From Sclerotiophoma versabilis (taxonomy: Eukaryota > Ascomycota > Dothideomycetes > Pleosporales > Didymellaceae), in the NCBI GenBank assembly GCA_012274445.1, contig JAAROD010000090.1, forward strand, positions 806,001-870,000: a DNA stretch of 64,000 nt, written 5' to 3'. The translations under genes were made by a program, and so were the position numbers. Shown piece after piece: positions 54,578 to 64,000 of this stretch. Positions within the stretch are counted from its first letter, which is position 1. Every line of letters begins with the position of its first letter. The notes under the pieces are model-generated. The model was given only the letters and a program-made list of their open reading frames with translations, did not search any database and was not told where the DNA came from.

Positions 54578-55208
54578 GTTGGAAAGGAAATGCAATTCAA
54601 TGAAACGGTATGCTTGTAAAGTTCATGGGAGGCAAAGACGACCTCGGGAGATAGCACGTCATGACTAAGGATGTTGATTCGGAGGAGCACGTGAGTGTGG
54701 CAAATATCGCAGTGCTTGTCGCTTGCGCATTACTCGTATGATGCAAGAGTATATCTACGTGCCTCGACCAGCAACCTGACCCTCTCGAGGTGTATTGGTG
54801 GTGATGTTCGATGCTGAATGTCGAAGGAGGTTTGGCCTAAGGCTCCACCGCGGAAGACGCTCGACGCACAGTCCATGCCAAGCCCACTTGCTAGCCGAGC
54901 GCGAAATTGCATCCACCTCGAACTTTTCCCTCGCCGGTCACGCAGGTCTTTCGCTACCCCATCCGCATCCTCACGAGGTATGTTATGTCTGTTCCAACGA
55001 GTGCCCTTCAGAGAGCCAGGGGAAGCAATCGCGCTCGTCCGAGAGGATGAGCCTGACACTGCTCCCCTCCGCGACAAGAGCTGAAGAACCCTCCAAAGCT
55101 GCTAGCTGAGGGCACTCTCCATGCTCTGGCATCTGGAGGCTAACCACAATTTTTGCACAGATACCTCAGTCGCCCCTCGCCATTGAGAATCTTCGATAAA
55201 CCGTCAAA
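54578..55208. other. Divergent region between LysM gene and uS8 gene
   Basis: Shared upstream region of a housekeeping ribosomal gene and the zinc-finger LysM gene. No TATA box was found near the uS8 start. A minus-strand frame at 54730-55077 is unsupported. Confidence 0.5.
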
Positions 55209-55820
55209 ATGGTCAAGACTTCCGTCCTCAACGATGCGCTCAACGCCATCAACAACGCCGAGAAGGCCGGCAAGCGCCAGGTCATGATCCGCCCTTCCTC
55301 CAAGGTCATTGTCAAGTTCTTGACCGTCATGCAGCGTCACGGTACGTCGAGATCCCCTCAGTTGCGCATACATCTGGTTCTTCAACCCCTCTCCGGGCTG
55401 ATAACTTCCCAATGATCATGTCTTCTCTACGGTCTTTGGGCTTTAAGTGTCCGGTATATCAACTGCGGAGAACTTACACATCCTCGGAACCCTTCCATGA
55501 TGTCCGATGTTTAATTTTGCGCAACATGCCAGATTTTCACGTAACTAACGTTTGTCTCAGGCTACATTGGCGAGTTCGAGGAGGTCGACGACCACCGCAA
55601 CGGCAAGATTGTCATTCAGCTTAACGGCCGCATCAACAAGACCGGTGTCATCTCCCCCCGCTACAACGTCCAGCTCCGCGACATGGAGAAGTGGGTTGTC
55701 AAGCTCCTCCCCTCGCGTCAATTCGGTTACATCGTCCTGACCACCTCCGCCGGTATCATGGACCACGAGGAGGCTCGCCGCAAGCACGTTGCTGGCAAGA
55801 TCCTTGGTTTCTTCTACTAG
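55209..55820 (+). CDS. RPS22: 40S ribosomal protein uS8 (S22/S15a)
   Basis: Two exons, 55209-55341 and 55561-55820, encode 130 residues, exactly the family length. The intron is 219 nt with a GTACGT donor, a CTAAC branch point (GTAACTAACG) 14 bases before the CTCAG acceptor, and phase 1. Sequence blocks are unmistakable: VKTSVLNDALNAINNAEK, RQVMIRPSSKVIVKFL, GYIGEFEEVDDHR, GRINKTGVISPRYNV, and the end AGKILGFFY. The protein binds 18S rRNA in the small subunit and is essential. The intron is longer than most in this window, as is frequent in ribosomal protein genes, where splicing can be regulated or host a small RNA; I did not find clear snoRNA boxes in it. Confidence 0.97.
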
Positions 55821-56610
55821 ACTAGTTTGGAGTGCGCGCGATGTGGAGGGATGCATATACCCGGGCTTAGCTCGACATGAGAATTGTTTGGCTAGGTATC
55901 CATCACGGCCATGCTAGACGAAGGAATGACGAAAAGTTCATGACAGTCGAATGACATTGCAAATCTGTGTACTCTGCTGTGATGATGTGTTGACCAGTCC
56001 GACTAGATGTGGAGACGTGTTGCTCAAACACGGTACAGGTAGCATGTAACATAGCTCACTCCAGGACTTCTCAAGGTCGGCGTTCGAGTAAAGAATCCTG
56101 CTTGAGCAGCATGTGTTCGATGTAGCACGTGCCTGTCACGTTTCGACATGAAGTTTTGGGGTGTGCTTCCAAGAGGTTTAGCAGCAGCAATGACGATAGC
56201 CAGGGTTCAGTTCAGTTCCCAACGAAGTGTCACTGGGGGCCCAAGTGCGAGGCTGTGCAGCACGCTGGGAGCAACGGCGCATGTGCGCGATCCAACTTGT
56301 TGCTAGAGCGGGAGAAGCCAGGTGTGTGATAGGTCCGGGACAGTGGGATGCCAAAGCTATGTACGTCAGGGGTTGGGTTGGATAGAAGCCCCGCCGCTAC
56401 CGAACGGGCGCGAGTGCAAGCTGGGACTGTGAAGCAGACAAGAGTCCAGCACCTCGCTCGACTGGAGAATCCGCGACGTTTGGATGCTTCTTGTCGTGCA
56501 TACCTCGGCGTCACCACACAGTGTACCGTGTACCCCTCCATCCTCCACATTTAACCAAGCCGTGTGTGTTAGCCGGCAACGGGCGCCCGCTGTGCCCAAT
56601 CACAGCTACC
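55821..56610. other. Intergenic region
   Basis: 3' flank of uS8 and promoter of the oxysterol-binding protein gene on the same strand. No gene was recognised. Confidence 0.5.
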
Positions 56611-59600
56611 ATGGAAGGGTGAGTGCTCCAACTCAGGCGTGCTGTGCGACGGCGGGGGACATGCACATGTTGGGCTCTGGCTCTGGCTAAAACTGACGTC
56701 TCCCCGTAGGCATAAGCGCTCCAAGTCGCAGAGCGTCAAGCACATGCTGAGCAAAGTGACATCGAAGACGGAAGGACCGTCCACGCCTGCAGAAGGCAGC
56801 ACCACGCACTCAGCCAACAACTCGCCGCCCGACTCGTCACAGGCTTCGCTGGGCTCGCCAGTGACCGCCCACCAGCGCAGTCTCTCCAGGAAGCAGCGCC
56901 CAAATCCGCCCGCCACCATGTCGCCGACGGGCGGGCCCAGCGAGGGCAGCAGTAGCAGCCAGCAGCTGCACCCCGCATCTCCATCCTCGCCTTCGATCAA
57001 AGGTGGGTCCATTGAGCAGTCGGTCAAGCTGTTCCGTGTGTTCGAGTCGCTGCGCAATGGCGACACGACGGCCATATCGCGCGCCATCCGCGAGCATTCG
57101 ACGCCGGGCGACAGCGAGGGAGGCAGGACATCGCTCTCGCTGCCCAATGCGCGCACCGAGGGCACGTCGATCCTGCATCTCGCCATACAGTGCGCCGAGC
57201 TCCCCGTGATCGAGTTTGTGCTGTCCAATGCGACAGACGCACCCGACTCGCCCATCGACATCAACGGCCGCGACCGCGACGGCAACACGCCCCTCCACAT
57301 TGCAGCTACCCTCGGCCGCGCACCGGTGGTCCGACTCCTGCTCGACCAGCCCGGCATCAACGACTCCATCACCAACTACAATGGCCAGACTCCCCTGGAC
57401 CTCGCCCGCACGCCCGACATCTTCCAGCAGCTGCAGCTGGCCCGCTCCATCTTCATCGATACTCACATCAAGAGGATCCAGCAGCTGGTCACTACCGGCG
57501 ACTTGGACACACTCGAGTCAGTCCTGCAAGATGCGCGCATCCAGAGCACACTGGACGTCAACGGTGGAGAGTTTGCGACAGATCCCGCCGTCATCGAAGC
57601 TGGTGGCACGCTGCTGCACCAAGCAGCCAAGAACAAGGATGTGAAGCTGGCTCAGCTGCTGTTGCTGAACGGCGCAGATCCTTTCCGACGCGACCGCAAG
57701 GGCAAGCTCCCCCAGGACTACACCAAGGACGACCGGACGCGTGCTATTTTGAAGCGCTCACCTGCTGCTGCTGCTGCTCAGCGAGGCATACAGGAGAAGA
57801 CAATTCTTGCCGGTCAAGCGCAGCCTGGAGCGCCCTCTGAGAGCGGCATAGGCTCCAAGGAGTCGCGTGAAATGAAAGGCTACCTTAAGAAGTGGACCAA
57901 CTACACAAGCGGCTACAAGTTGCGATGGTTCGTGCTGGAAGATGGCGTACTCAGCTATTACAAGCACCAAGGTAAGCTGTTCAATGTCAACAAGTGCTTA
58001 CCAGCCAAAGGCTAACTCTGGCAGATGACACCGGTTCTGCGTGCCGTGGCGCCATCAACATGCGCATTGGCAAGCTCTACATGGACCCGCAAGACAAGCA
58101 GCGCTTCGAAATTCAGGGCAAATCCTCAGTCAAGTATCACCTGAAGGCTAACCACCAAGTCGAGGCCAAGCGTTGGTACTGGGCTCTCAACAACGCCATC
58201 CAGTGGGCAAAGGATGAGGCTCGAGAGGAAGAGAAGCGTGCCACTCATGATCAAGAGGCGCTGAAGCAGGCCAAGGTCGAGCTACTTTCCAAAGAGGGCG
58301 ACTCTTCGAGCCTCAGCAGCTCAAGAATGTTAGGATCCCGAAATCTGGCTCCTCCATCCAACACCCTTGGCGCACCGCTCACCAGCCTTGATACAACTTC
58401 ACGTTCCGCTGTTTCATACACAGAGGACCCCGGAAGCGCATACGAGCCCAGTCTGGGCGCACCAGAACTGGGCAGATATGCTAGCCATCTGGGTGCAACT
58501 ACAGTCGACGATGATGATGACGATGACTACAATGACGATGACAGCAGCCACGAAGTGAAGCCCCACAACAAGGATGCTTTCAATATTACCGCTCACTCCG
58601 CGAAGCTGCAACTCGACTTACTGGCTTCAGTATCTTCTGCGTTACAAGCCGAGAAAGCGAAGAACCCGTCTATGCAGATTGCCGACCCTGTAATGATACA
58701 AGCTCTTGCCTCCTACGAATCTGCCATCGGCAATCTCAAAGGTTTGATCGGAGATCTGCTCCGCATATCTAGGGATCGCGACGCCTATTGGCAATATCGT
58801 CTTGATCGTGAAGCCAACGTGCGCCGCATGTGGGAAGATAGTATGGCGAAGGTCGCACGAGAGCAAGAAGAATTGGAGCAAAAGATTGGCGAGTCAGAAG
58901 AGAAGCGGCGCAAGACGAAGAAGGCTTTGCGGGAAGCCCTTGAGGAGTACGAAGGCCCAGGAATTACCGTCAAGGATGTTGATGAGTTTGTTGAGGCGCC
59001 TGAGAACGAGGCCCAACAAGAGGATCTGGCTCGATCAAAGCCAAGCTTCTCAGGACAGATCAAGAGAAAGGCTACCCTGGCCGACCTGGCAGCGGATATT
59101 TCTGACGATGAGTCGGAAGACGACGAAGAGTTCTTTGATGCGGTCGGTGCTGGTGAGGTTGAAGTCGTAGAGATGCCTGGGCTGCACCAAAACGAAGAGA
59201 GGAAACCATCCGAAGCACCCGCTGCTGGCGCTACTGGTGACATCTTCGAACAAAAGCATGCGGAAGTTGCCACAGCATTCAAAGGTTACGAAGATGGGCC
59301 ACGAAAGAAGCTTGCCATGGATGCTGATGATAGGCCCAAGATTTCGCTTTGGGTAAATTACTTACCTACATTTCCTGTAATCAAGTGCTGACGCCGTGCA
59401 GGGTATTCTAAAGTCTATGATTGGTAAGGACATGACAAAGATGACTCTACCTGTCTCTTTCAACGAACCTACTTCTCTGCTACAGCGTTGTGCGGAAGAC
59501 ATGGAGTACACCGACCTCCTAGACGTTGCTGCCGAGCGCGAAGACTCCAGCGAGCGGATGCTCTATGTCGCCGCCTTCGCTGCGTCTGAGTATGCTTCGA

Positions 59601-60568
59601 CCATCGGCCGTGTTGCAAAGCCCTTCAACCCTCTCCTAGGCGAGTCCTTCGAATATGCCAGGCCTGATAAAGGGTTCCGCTTCTTCATTGAACAAGTCAG
59701 CCACCATCCACCAATCGGTGCCGCGTATGCAGAAGCAGCTAAATGGGACTACTACGGCGAGTCTGCTGTCAAGTCCAAATTTTACGGAAAATCCTTTGAC
59801 ATCAATCCGCTTGGCACCTGGTTTCTGCGCCTTCGCCCCACTGCAACCGGCGGTAAGGAGGAGCTTTACACGTGGAAGAAAGTTACGTCATCAGTCATCG
59901 GTATCATCACAGGTAACCCTGTGGTCGACAACTACGGCCCCATGGAAATCAAGAACTGGACTACCGGTGAAGTGTGTCAACTGGACTTCAAAGCGCGCGG
60001 GTGGAAAGCTTCGTCTGCTTACCAAGTTGTTGGCAAAGTGCTCGGCGCAGACGGCCGCGTCCGCTGGTCCATTGGCGGCCGCTGGAACGACAAGATCTAC
60101 GCACGTTTCACGCCCGGCTTCGAAGACGCGGATATTGACAAAGGCGGTAAGGCGAGCAAGCACGATGACAACAAAGCTTTCCTTGTCTGGCAGGCGCACG
60201 AGCGTCCCACCGGTATCCCCTTCAACCTCACACCATTCGTTGTCACGCTTAATGATCCCAACGAGAAGCTCATGCCCGTCATTGCTCCAACTGATACGCG
60301 TCTCCGTCCTGATCAAAGAGCGATGGAGGACGGCGCGTATGACTTTGCAGCAACGGAGAAGAATCGTGTCGAGGAGAAGCAACGAGCGACCCGTAAGAGG
60401 AGGGAAGAGAACGGCGAGGAGTTCATGCCGAAGTGGTTTACCAAGGCAAGAGATGCTACAACTGGTGAAGAATACTGGGAGTTCAATCACGAGTACTGGA
60501 AGGTCAGAGATAAGGTTGCAAAGGGTGAAACGACATGGGATCAACACGGGTTGGAGGATATCTTCTAG
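56611..60568 (+). CDS. OSH1: Oxysterol-binding protein, Osh1 type (ankyrin-PH-FFAT-ORD)
   Basis: Four exons (56611-56618, 56710-57971, 58025-59352, 59402-60568) encode 1254 residues. The first exon has only eight coding bases (ATG GAA GG), followed by a 91-nt intron with GTGAGT; the other introns are 53 and 49 nt. After a disordered, Ser/Pro-rich start come ankyrin repeats at about 150-330 (GNTPLHIAATLGRAPVVRLLL, GTLLHQAAKNKDVKLAQLLL), and a PH domain at about 390-490 (GYLKKWTNYTSGYKLRWFVL). An FFAT-like motif (EEFFDAV near 792, after an acidic tract) follows, then the sterol-transfer domain from about 865, with the signature EQVSHHPP at about 960. The protein should bridge ER (through VAP proteins) and Golgi or vacuole contact sites and exchange sterol for PI4P. 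Splice phases all agree. Confidence 0.93.
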
Positions 60569-61381
60569 ATACTCTCAGGTGGTTCCATGTGAAGGTTGAA
60601 TAATGCAAAGTCAAGGCTGCGGAAACAATCAGTCTATATCTCCATTCGATGAGAAGAACCCCTTACATAAATGCAAACTACATGGAGTGAAATATCCAGC
60701 ACCTTTCCCTGCGAAAAACAAGCCATCCAGAACCCGTTCGACTTGAAAGCCAGTCACTAACACAGACTATCCCAATTAGAAGAGTAATCTGGTAAACAAC
60801 CACTACATCATCGCCTTAACATAGCCCTTCGAATAGCCTCTCTTACCTCTCCTAACCCACTCCTTCCAGTGCAACCTACCATCTCGATTTCACCGAATCT
60901 ATTACCAAAGTACACACAACGACCGTAACCGTTGCGCTCGCGACAGTTCACCACCGTCTAGATCACGAAGGCGTGCTGCCGCTTTTGGACTACCCGCGCT
61001 GCAATACGCACTATCCAACACATTATGTAACCTATTCACAGAGGGTAGGGGCCGCGATGGGAGGTCCAAAGTGAATACGGTAGTTTTTCAAAGTAATAAA
61101 GATGTGCACCCATGTCAATAGTTGGCTTGCATACGACTTCTCTTTCTTTTCATGTGAGGGGGGTTCAGCTTTGTGTCGTGGAAGATTATTCATCTCAGTA
61201 GTCACAATGGAAGGCGGAAAACAGGTAGCTTGTAAAAAAGGGTATTATTATGTTAATTAAGGGTTTGTGTATACGAATTCTCGGTCAGAGACTTGGGCCG
61301 ATAGCATTACTGCGTGCCGATGGCATTACCGCTTTGTTTAGCGACCTCGATAAATTCCTCCATCATTCATTGACCCAGCGC
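60569..61381. other. Convergent intergenic region
   Basis: 3' flanks of the OSH1-like and CHRD genes. No gene was recognised; the region after 61080 is AT-rich with a short TTAATTAAG patch. Confidence 0.5.
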
Positions 61382-62073
61382 TTACTTCAGCTGACCACGG
61401 ACTGCACCGGGGACGAAGAACTCTGTGTGAGAGTCGGTGAAGAAGTTGGCAGGGTTGGCAACAATCTGGCGGACGTGGAAGTTATCGCCAGTGTCGACGC
61501 CATTGGCGAGAATGCCCGTCTTGAAGGGCCCAGTGAGGCAGCCTGTGGAGATGCGGCGCTCATCCGGGCCAGCGGGGTTGGGGAATGCAATGCGAGGCGG
61601 TCCGGCGCGGCCCTTGGGCGCCTCGTGGATATGTGTTGAGGTCAAGGCCATGGACTGGTACTTGCCGGTTACGCCGGAGAGGGTGATGTTCTGACAGAGG
61701 TGTTAGTTCAGCTGCAGAAATAGATAGCCGGTGTGGGGTGAGCAAAGCTTACGTAGCAGATAGTGTTGTCGGCAATGTTGATGCCGTATTTGAAGAGGCC
61801 TTTGGCTCCGGGCTGGCCGGGTGCGGGTACCTGGTCGGTGCCGATGACCTGGTCGGGTGTGGCCTTGACGACGTACTCGGCGTCGAAGTAGAAGAGCTTC
61901 TCACTCTTCTTCCACTCGTCGTTCTTCTGGTTCCACTTGTTGTCAAGGTCCTTTTTGCAGTCCTTGATGTAGGTCTTCTTGTCGGCGTACTTGTTGTTGG
62001 GCTCAGCAGTAGGAGCAGCAACGGCAAGAGCCGCAGTCAGGAGGGTAAGGAAAGCGGGTGTCGAGAAGTACAT
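61382..62073 (-). CDS. Secreted CHRD-domain protein
   Basis: Two exons, 62073-61753 and 61690-61382, encode 209 residues; the 62-nt intron has a GTAAGC donor and TGTCAG acceptor and is phase 0. A signal peptide (MYFSTPAFLTLLTAALAVAAP) is followed by a Lys/Asp-rich segment. From about residue 65 comes a CHRD-like domain (YVVKATPDQVIGTDQVPAPG, GLFKYGINIADNTICYNITLSGV, THIHEAPKGRAGPPRIAFPNP, CLTGPFKTGI). CHRD was first defined in chordin and occurs in many bacterial and fungal secreted proteins, function mostly unknown; the HIHxA block is typical. A TATA box lies about 110 bases upstream, consistent with high inducible expression. Confidence 0.8.
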
Positions 62074-63502
62074 CTTGTATGTGTCTTTTGTGGTGGAAGG
62101 CGGGTTTTGTATTGGTTATTGGGAGTGAGTGAGTGTTGTAGTGGCTGATGATGAGAACTTCTGGAGGCAACTCTGCTCTCCTTTATACAACCACGGGCTC
62201 CCTCTGCATGCTCCATATGGTTCCGAATTGCCTGAGCAGTAAAGTCTCATTACGTCGGTGTACCACGGGATGGCTTGGGCGAAAATCGTAGGGTCTTGGT
62301 GTTGGTGGTTAGTGCCTTAGTGAGATCCGAACAGCTTTGCGGCCAAGATGCCTACAATGATTTGTATTGAGGTTCACAGTAGGAAAGTTCATTAGATACT
62401 ACAACACTGCGCTTTCCATGAGTAGGTATCCAATAGGCGTGAAGTAGGTCTTGGGAGACCATCCCGCTGTCAAGCCGCCCAGACAGACGATCGCTCTGCC
62501 TACATGTGTAGCCAACGGGAAGAATTCAGGGATCGAGTCCTGGAACTACGGCGAATAGCATCGATCGAATATGGCTAAAAATACGGTGGCTTGGCCTTGG
62601 GTGTAAGTGAGCCATTCCTCCCGAGCAGGAAGACTATTGAGCTTGTGTTCCTCTAAGCTGTAATCGCCTTCCAAGAAATCGCCTAGATGACTTAGTACGG
62701 ATGGTCTACTTTCCGTAGCTTTTGCTCTCCAGAAGCGTGAAGGCCTAGCTTACATCGAGTCCTAAAGGAGCTAGGTGAGAAAGCTACACCACCAAATCTG
62801 GCTTTCATGTGTCCGCCGAAGTGGCTGTGTGGGCGGAGGTGAGGTGGAGAGCCAGTAGCCTTGCTCTGATCCTCTTGGCTATGAGAGCGACCCTGCACTG
62901 GGCTCCTGTCGCGAGTAGTGTTAAGCTACAAGGCGCGGGGAAGGCTTGGCCAAGCCTAGACTTCTGCCCACGCCACTGCTGAAAGCAGACATCTCGCTGT
63001 AGACGTGCAGATACGGTAGGGAAATGTGACGGAGTCAGTGGGGTTGATGAGAGCCAAGGCCGGCGAACAGAAGGTGCCCAGGGATCTAGTGATTACTTCT
63101 TGTCAACCCAAGACGGTAACTTATGACATCACCACAGCCCTGTCAGCCAAGACGGGCTCTTCTCCGCAAGAAACTACGGCAAACGGCAGCAACGGAAAAG
63201 GGTTGAGAAAATGAAGGGTACCAGAAAGTGCAGCCTCACAATCTCCGAGATTTGAGGCGAAACTTCCTGCGCGAGGCCGGGATTGTAGTCACCTCCACAG
63301 CTCTGGGTGAACGTCTATTTCAAAATTCAGATTTCATAGAGCTAAGCAGCTGTTGGAGTGCTATTTTCGTCAACAGAGCCAATTATCTGGAGATTGACCG
63401 TTGTTGCATTTGTCAATTTTTATTTAATGATGCTCCAACATTGGTGCATGTTACTGTGATACATCTGATTGACAAAGGACCACAACCGTTGCGATCAACC
63501 TC
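62074..63502. other. Intergenic region
   Basis: Apart from the CHRD TATA box, no gene or RNA was supported. A GATCGAGTCC box at 62532-62541 resembles a tRNA B box but no cloverleaf forms around it. Confidence 0.5.
62182..62187 (-). promoter_or_regulatory. TATA box of CHRD gene
   Basis: TATAAA on the minus strand, about 110 bases upstream of the ATG at 62073. Confidence 0.6.
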
Positions 63503-64000
63503 TTATAAGACCTCCAGGTCAGCATGGCTCACAAACCAGGTGCCGTTGTTTGTGTCGATCGTCAAGTTGTTTTGTACAACCTTACCAAACTTCAAGCTTC
63601 CACTTTCGACAACTCCTCCTGCTACAGGGCGCTGCAGTTTGTTGTCGCCTGCAAGGACGGTGAAGTTCGCGATGGGAATTTCCCATCCATTCCTGGTGAC
63701 TACAGTGGGCAAACCAAAGAAGTTCGCGTCGACCTTGTCTTCACTTTTTGTTAGCTTTCTGGCTGCTTCCGTCAGGGTGCAAGTTAACATACCATGAGTG
63801 AAGTGGAGCTCAAAGTATCCACGATAGTACAGATCCTGCCACTGCAGCTCGTCGTTTGCGTTCTGCAGCCATGTGGAATAGTTGTTCGCAGTGGCAAGGC
63901 TGATGTTCGCGCCGTAAGGACACGGCGAAGTAACAGCACTGCCGGCAAACTCTACTCCAATACTGCCTTCTCCTGTGGACTTGTTGTACTCCTTCTCACC
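63503..64000 (-). CDS. C-terminal part of a probable PhoD-like phosphatase, start outside window
   Basis: The last two exons of a minus-strand gene: 64000 to 63793 (continuing past the window) and 63738-63503, joined by a 54-nt phase-1 intron (GTATGT donor, AGTGAAG acceptor). 147 residues are visible. Segments such as GVEFAGSAVTSPCPYG, TWLQNANDELQWQDLYYRGYFEL and NGWEIPIANFTVLAG match, from memory, the end of fungal alkaline phosphatase D (PhoD) type metallophosphatases. The metal-binding motifs lie upstream and cannot be checked here. Several NxS/T sequons fit a secreted enzyme that frees phosphate from phosphodiesters. Alternative: another secreted beta-rich hydrolase. Confidence 0.6.
   Translation of the reverse strand, partial: GEKEYNKSTGEGSIGVEFAGSAVTSPCPYGANISLATANNYSTWLQNANDELQWQDLYYRGYFELHFTHGMLTCTLTEAARKLTKSEDKVDANFFGLPTVVTRNGWEIPIANFTVLAGDNKLQRPVAGGVVESGSLKFGKVVQNNLTIDTNNGTWFVSHADLEVL

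Noticed and set aside
56569..57375. 268-codon minus-strand open frame, and another at 56837-57466
   Set aside because: Both are antisense to the GC-rich ankyrin region of the oxysterol-binding protein gene and show no family features.
62470..62560. Possible tRNA (B-box-like GATCGAGTCC)
   Set aside because: The flanking bases do not form a T stem, and no matching A box or acceptor stem was found.

Overview
The window looks like nuclear chromosomal DNA of a filamentous ascomycete (Pezizomycotina). Dothideomycetes is my best guess, from the general look of the proteins, and is not proven. The grounds are many short introns (about 47-66 nt) with GTATGT/GTAAGT-like donors and CTAAC/CTGAC-like branch points, monocistronic genes on both strands, a con-10 conidiation gene, a HET-domain gene, GPI-type wall proteins and an AA11-like lytic polysaccharide monooxygenase. 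I joined exons by hand, requiring matched splice phase and family continuity, so most gene models are longer than any single open frame.

Left part (1-22.6 kb), mostly housekeeping: an unidentified coiled-coil protein cut by the window edge; an SLC43/FMP42-like MFS transporter; a double BTB-like protein; an OSGIN-like flavoprotein; a GAT-domain (LSB5-like) trafficking protein; an APP1-type phosphatidate phosphatase; a DUF3445 heme N-demethylase-like protein; a heptad-repeat coiled-coil protein; a small four-pass membrane protein; and a membrane-anchored PAF-acetylhydrolase-like protein that has lost its catalytic serine.

Middle part (22.6-40.8 kb), gene-poor and rich in secreted, wall and lineage-specific small proteins: the AA11-like LPMO, con-10, two cysteine-rich small proteins, a Ser/Thr GPI protein, a small Asp-rich protein, a possible frameshifted cysteine-rich gene, an unidentified conserved two-exon gene and a large proline-rich GPI wall protein with 102-bp internal repeats.

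Right part (40.8-64 kb): DML1/Misato (mitochondrial inheritance); a secreted Gln/Glu-repeat protein followed by an AT-rich stretch and a HET gene (the most accessory-looking segment); a secreted amidase; a four-pass membrane protein; an unusual zinc-finger plus LysM protein; ribosomal protein uS8; an Osh1-type oxysterol-binding protein (ankyrin, PH, FFAT, ORD); a secreted CHRD protein; and the C-terminal end of a probable PhoD-like phosphatase. I saw no rRNA, convincing tRNA, CRISPR array, intact transposon or secondary-metabolite cluster. The genes do not form one pathway. The shared themes are lipid and membrane trafficking (APP1, Osh1-type, GAT protein) and the cell surface (LPMO, GPI proteins, CHRD, amidase).
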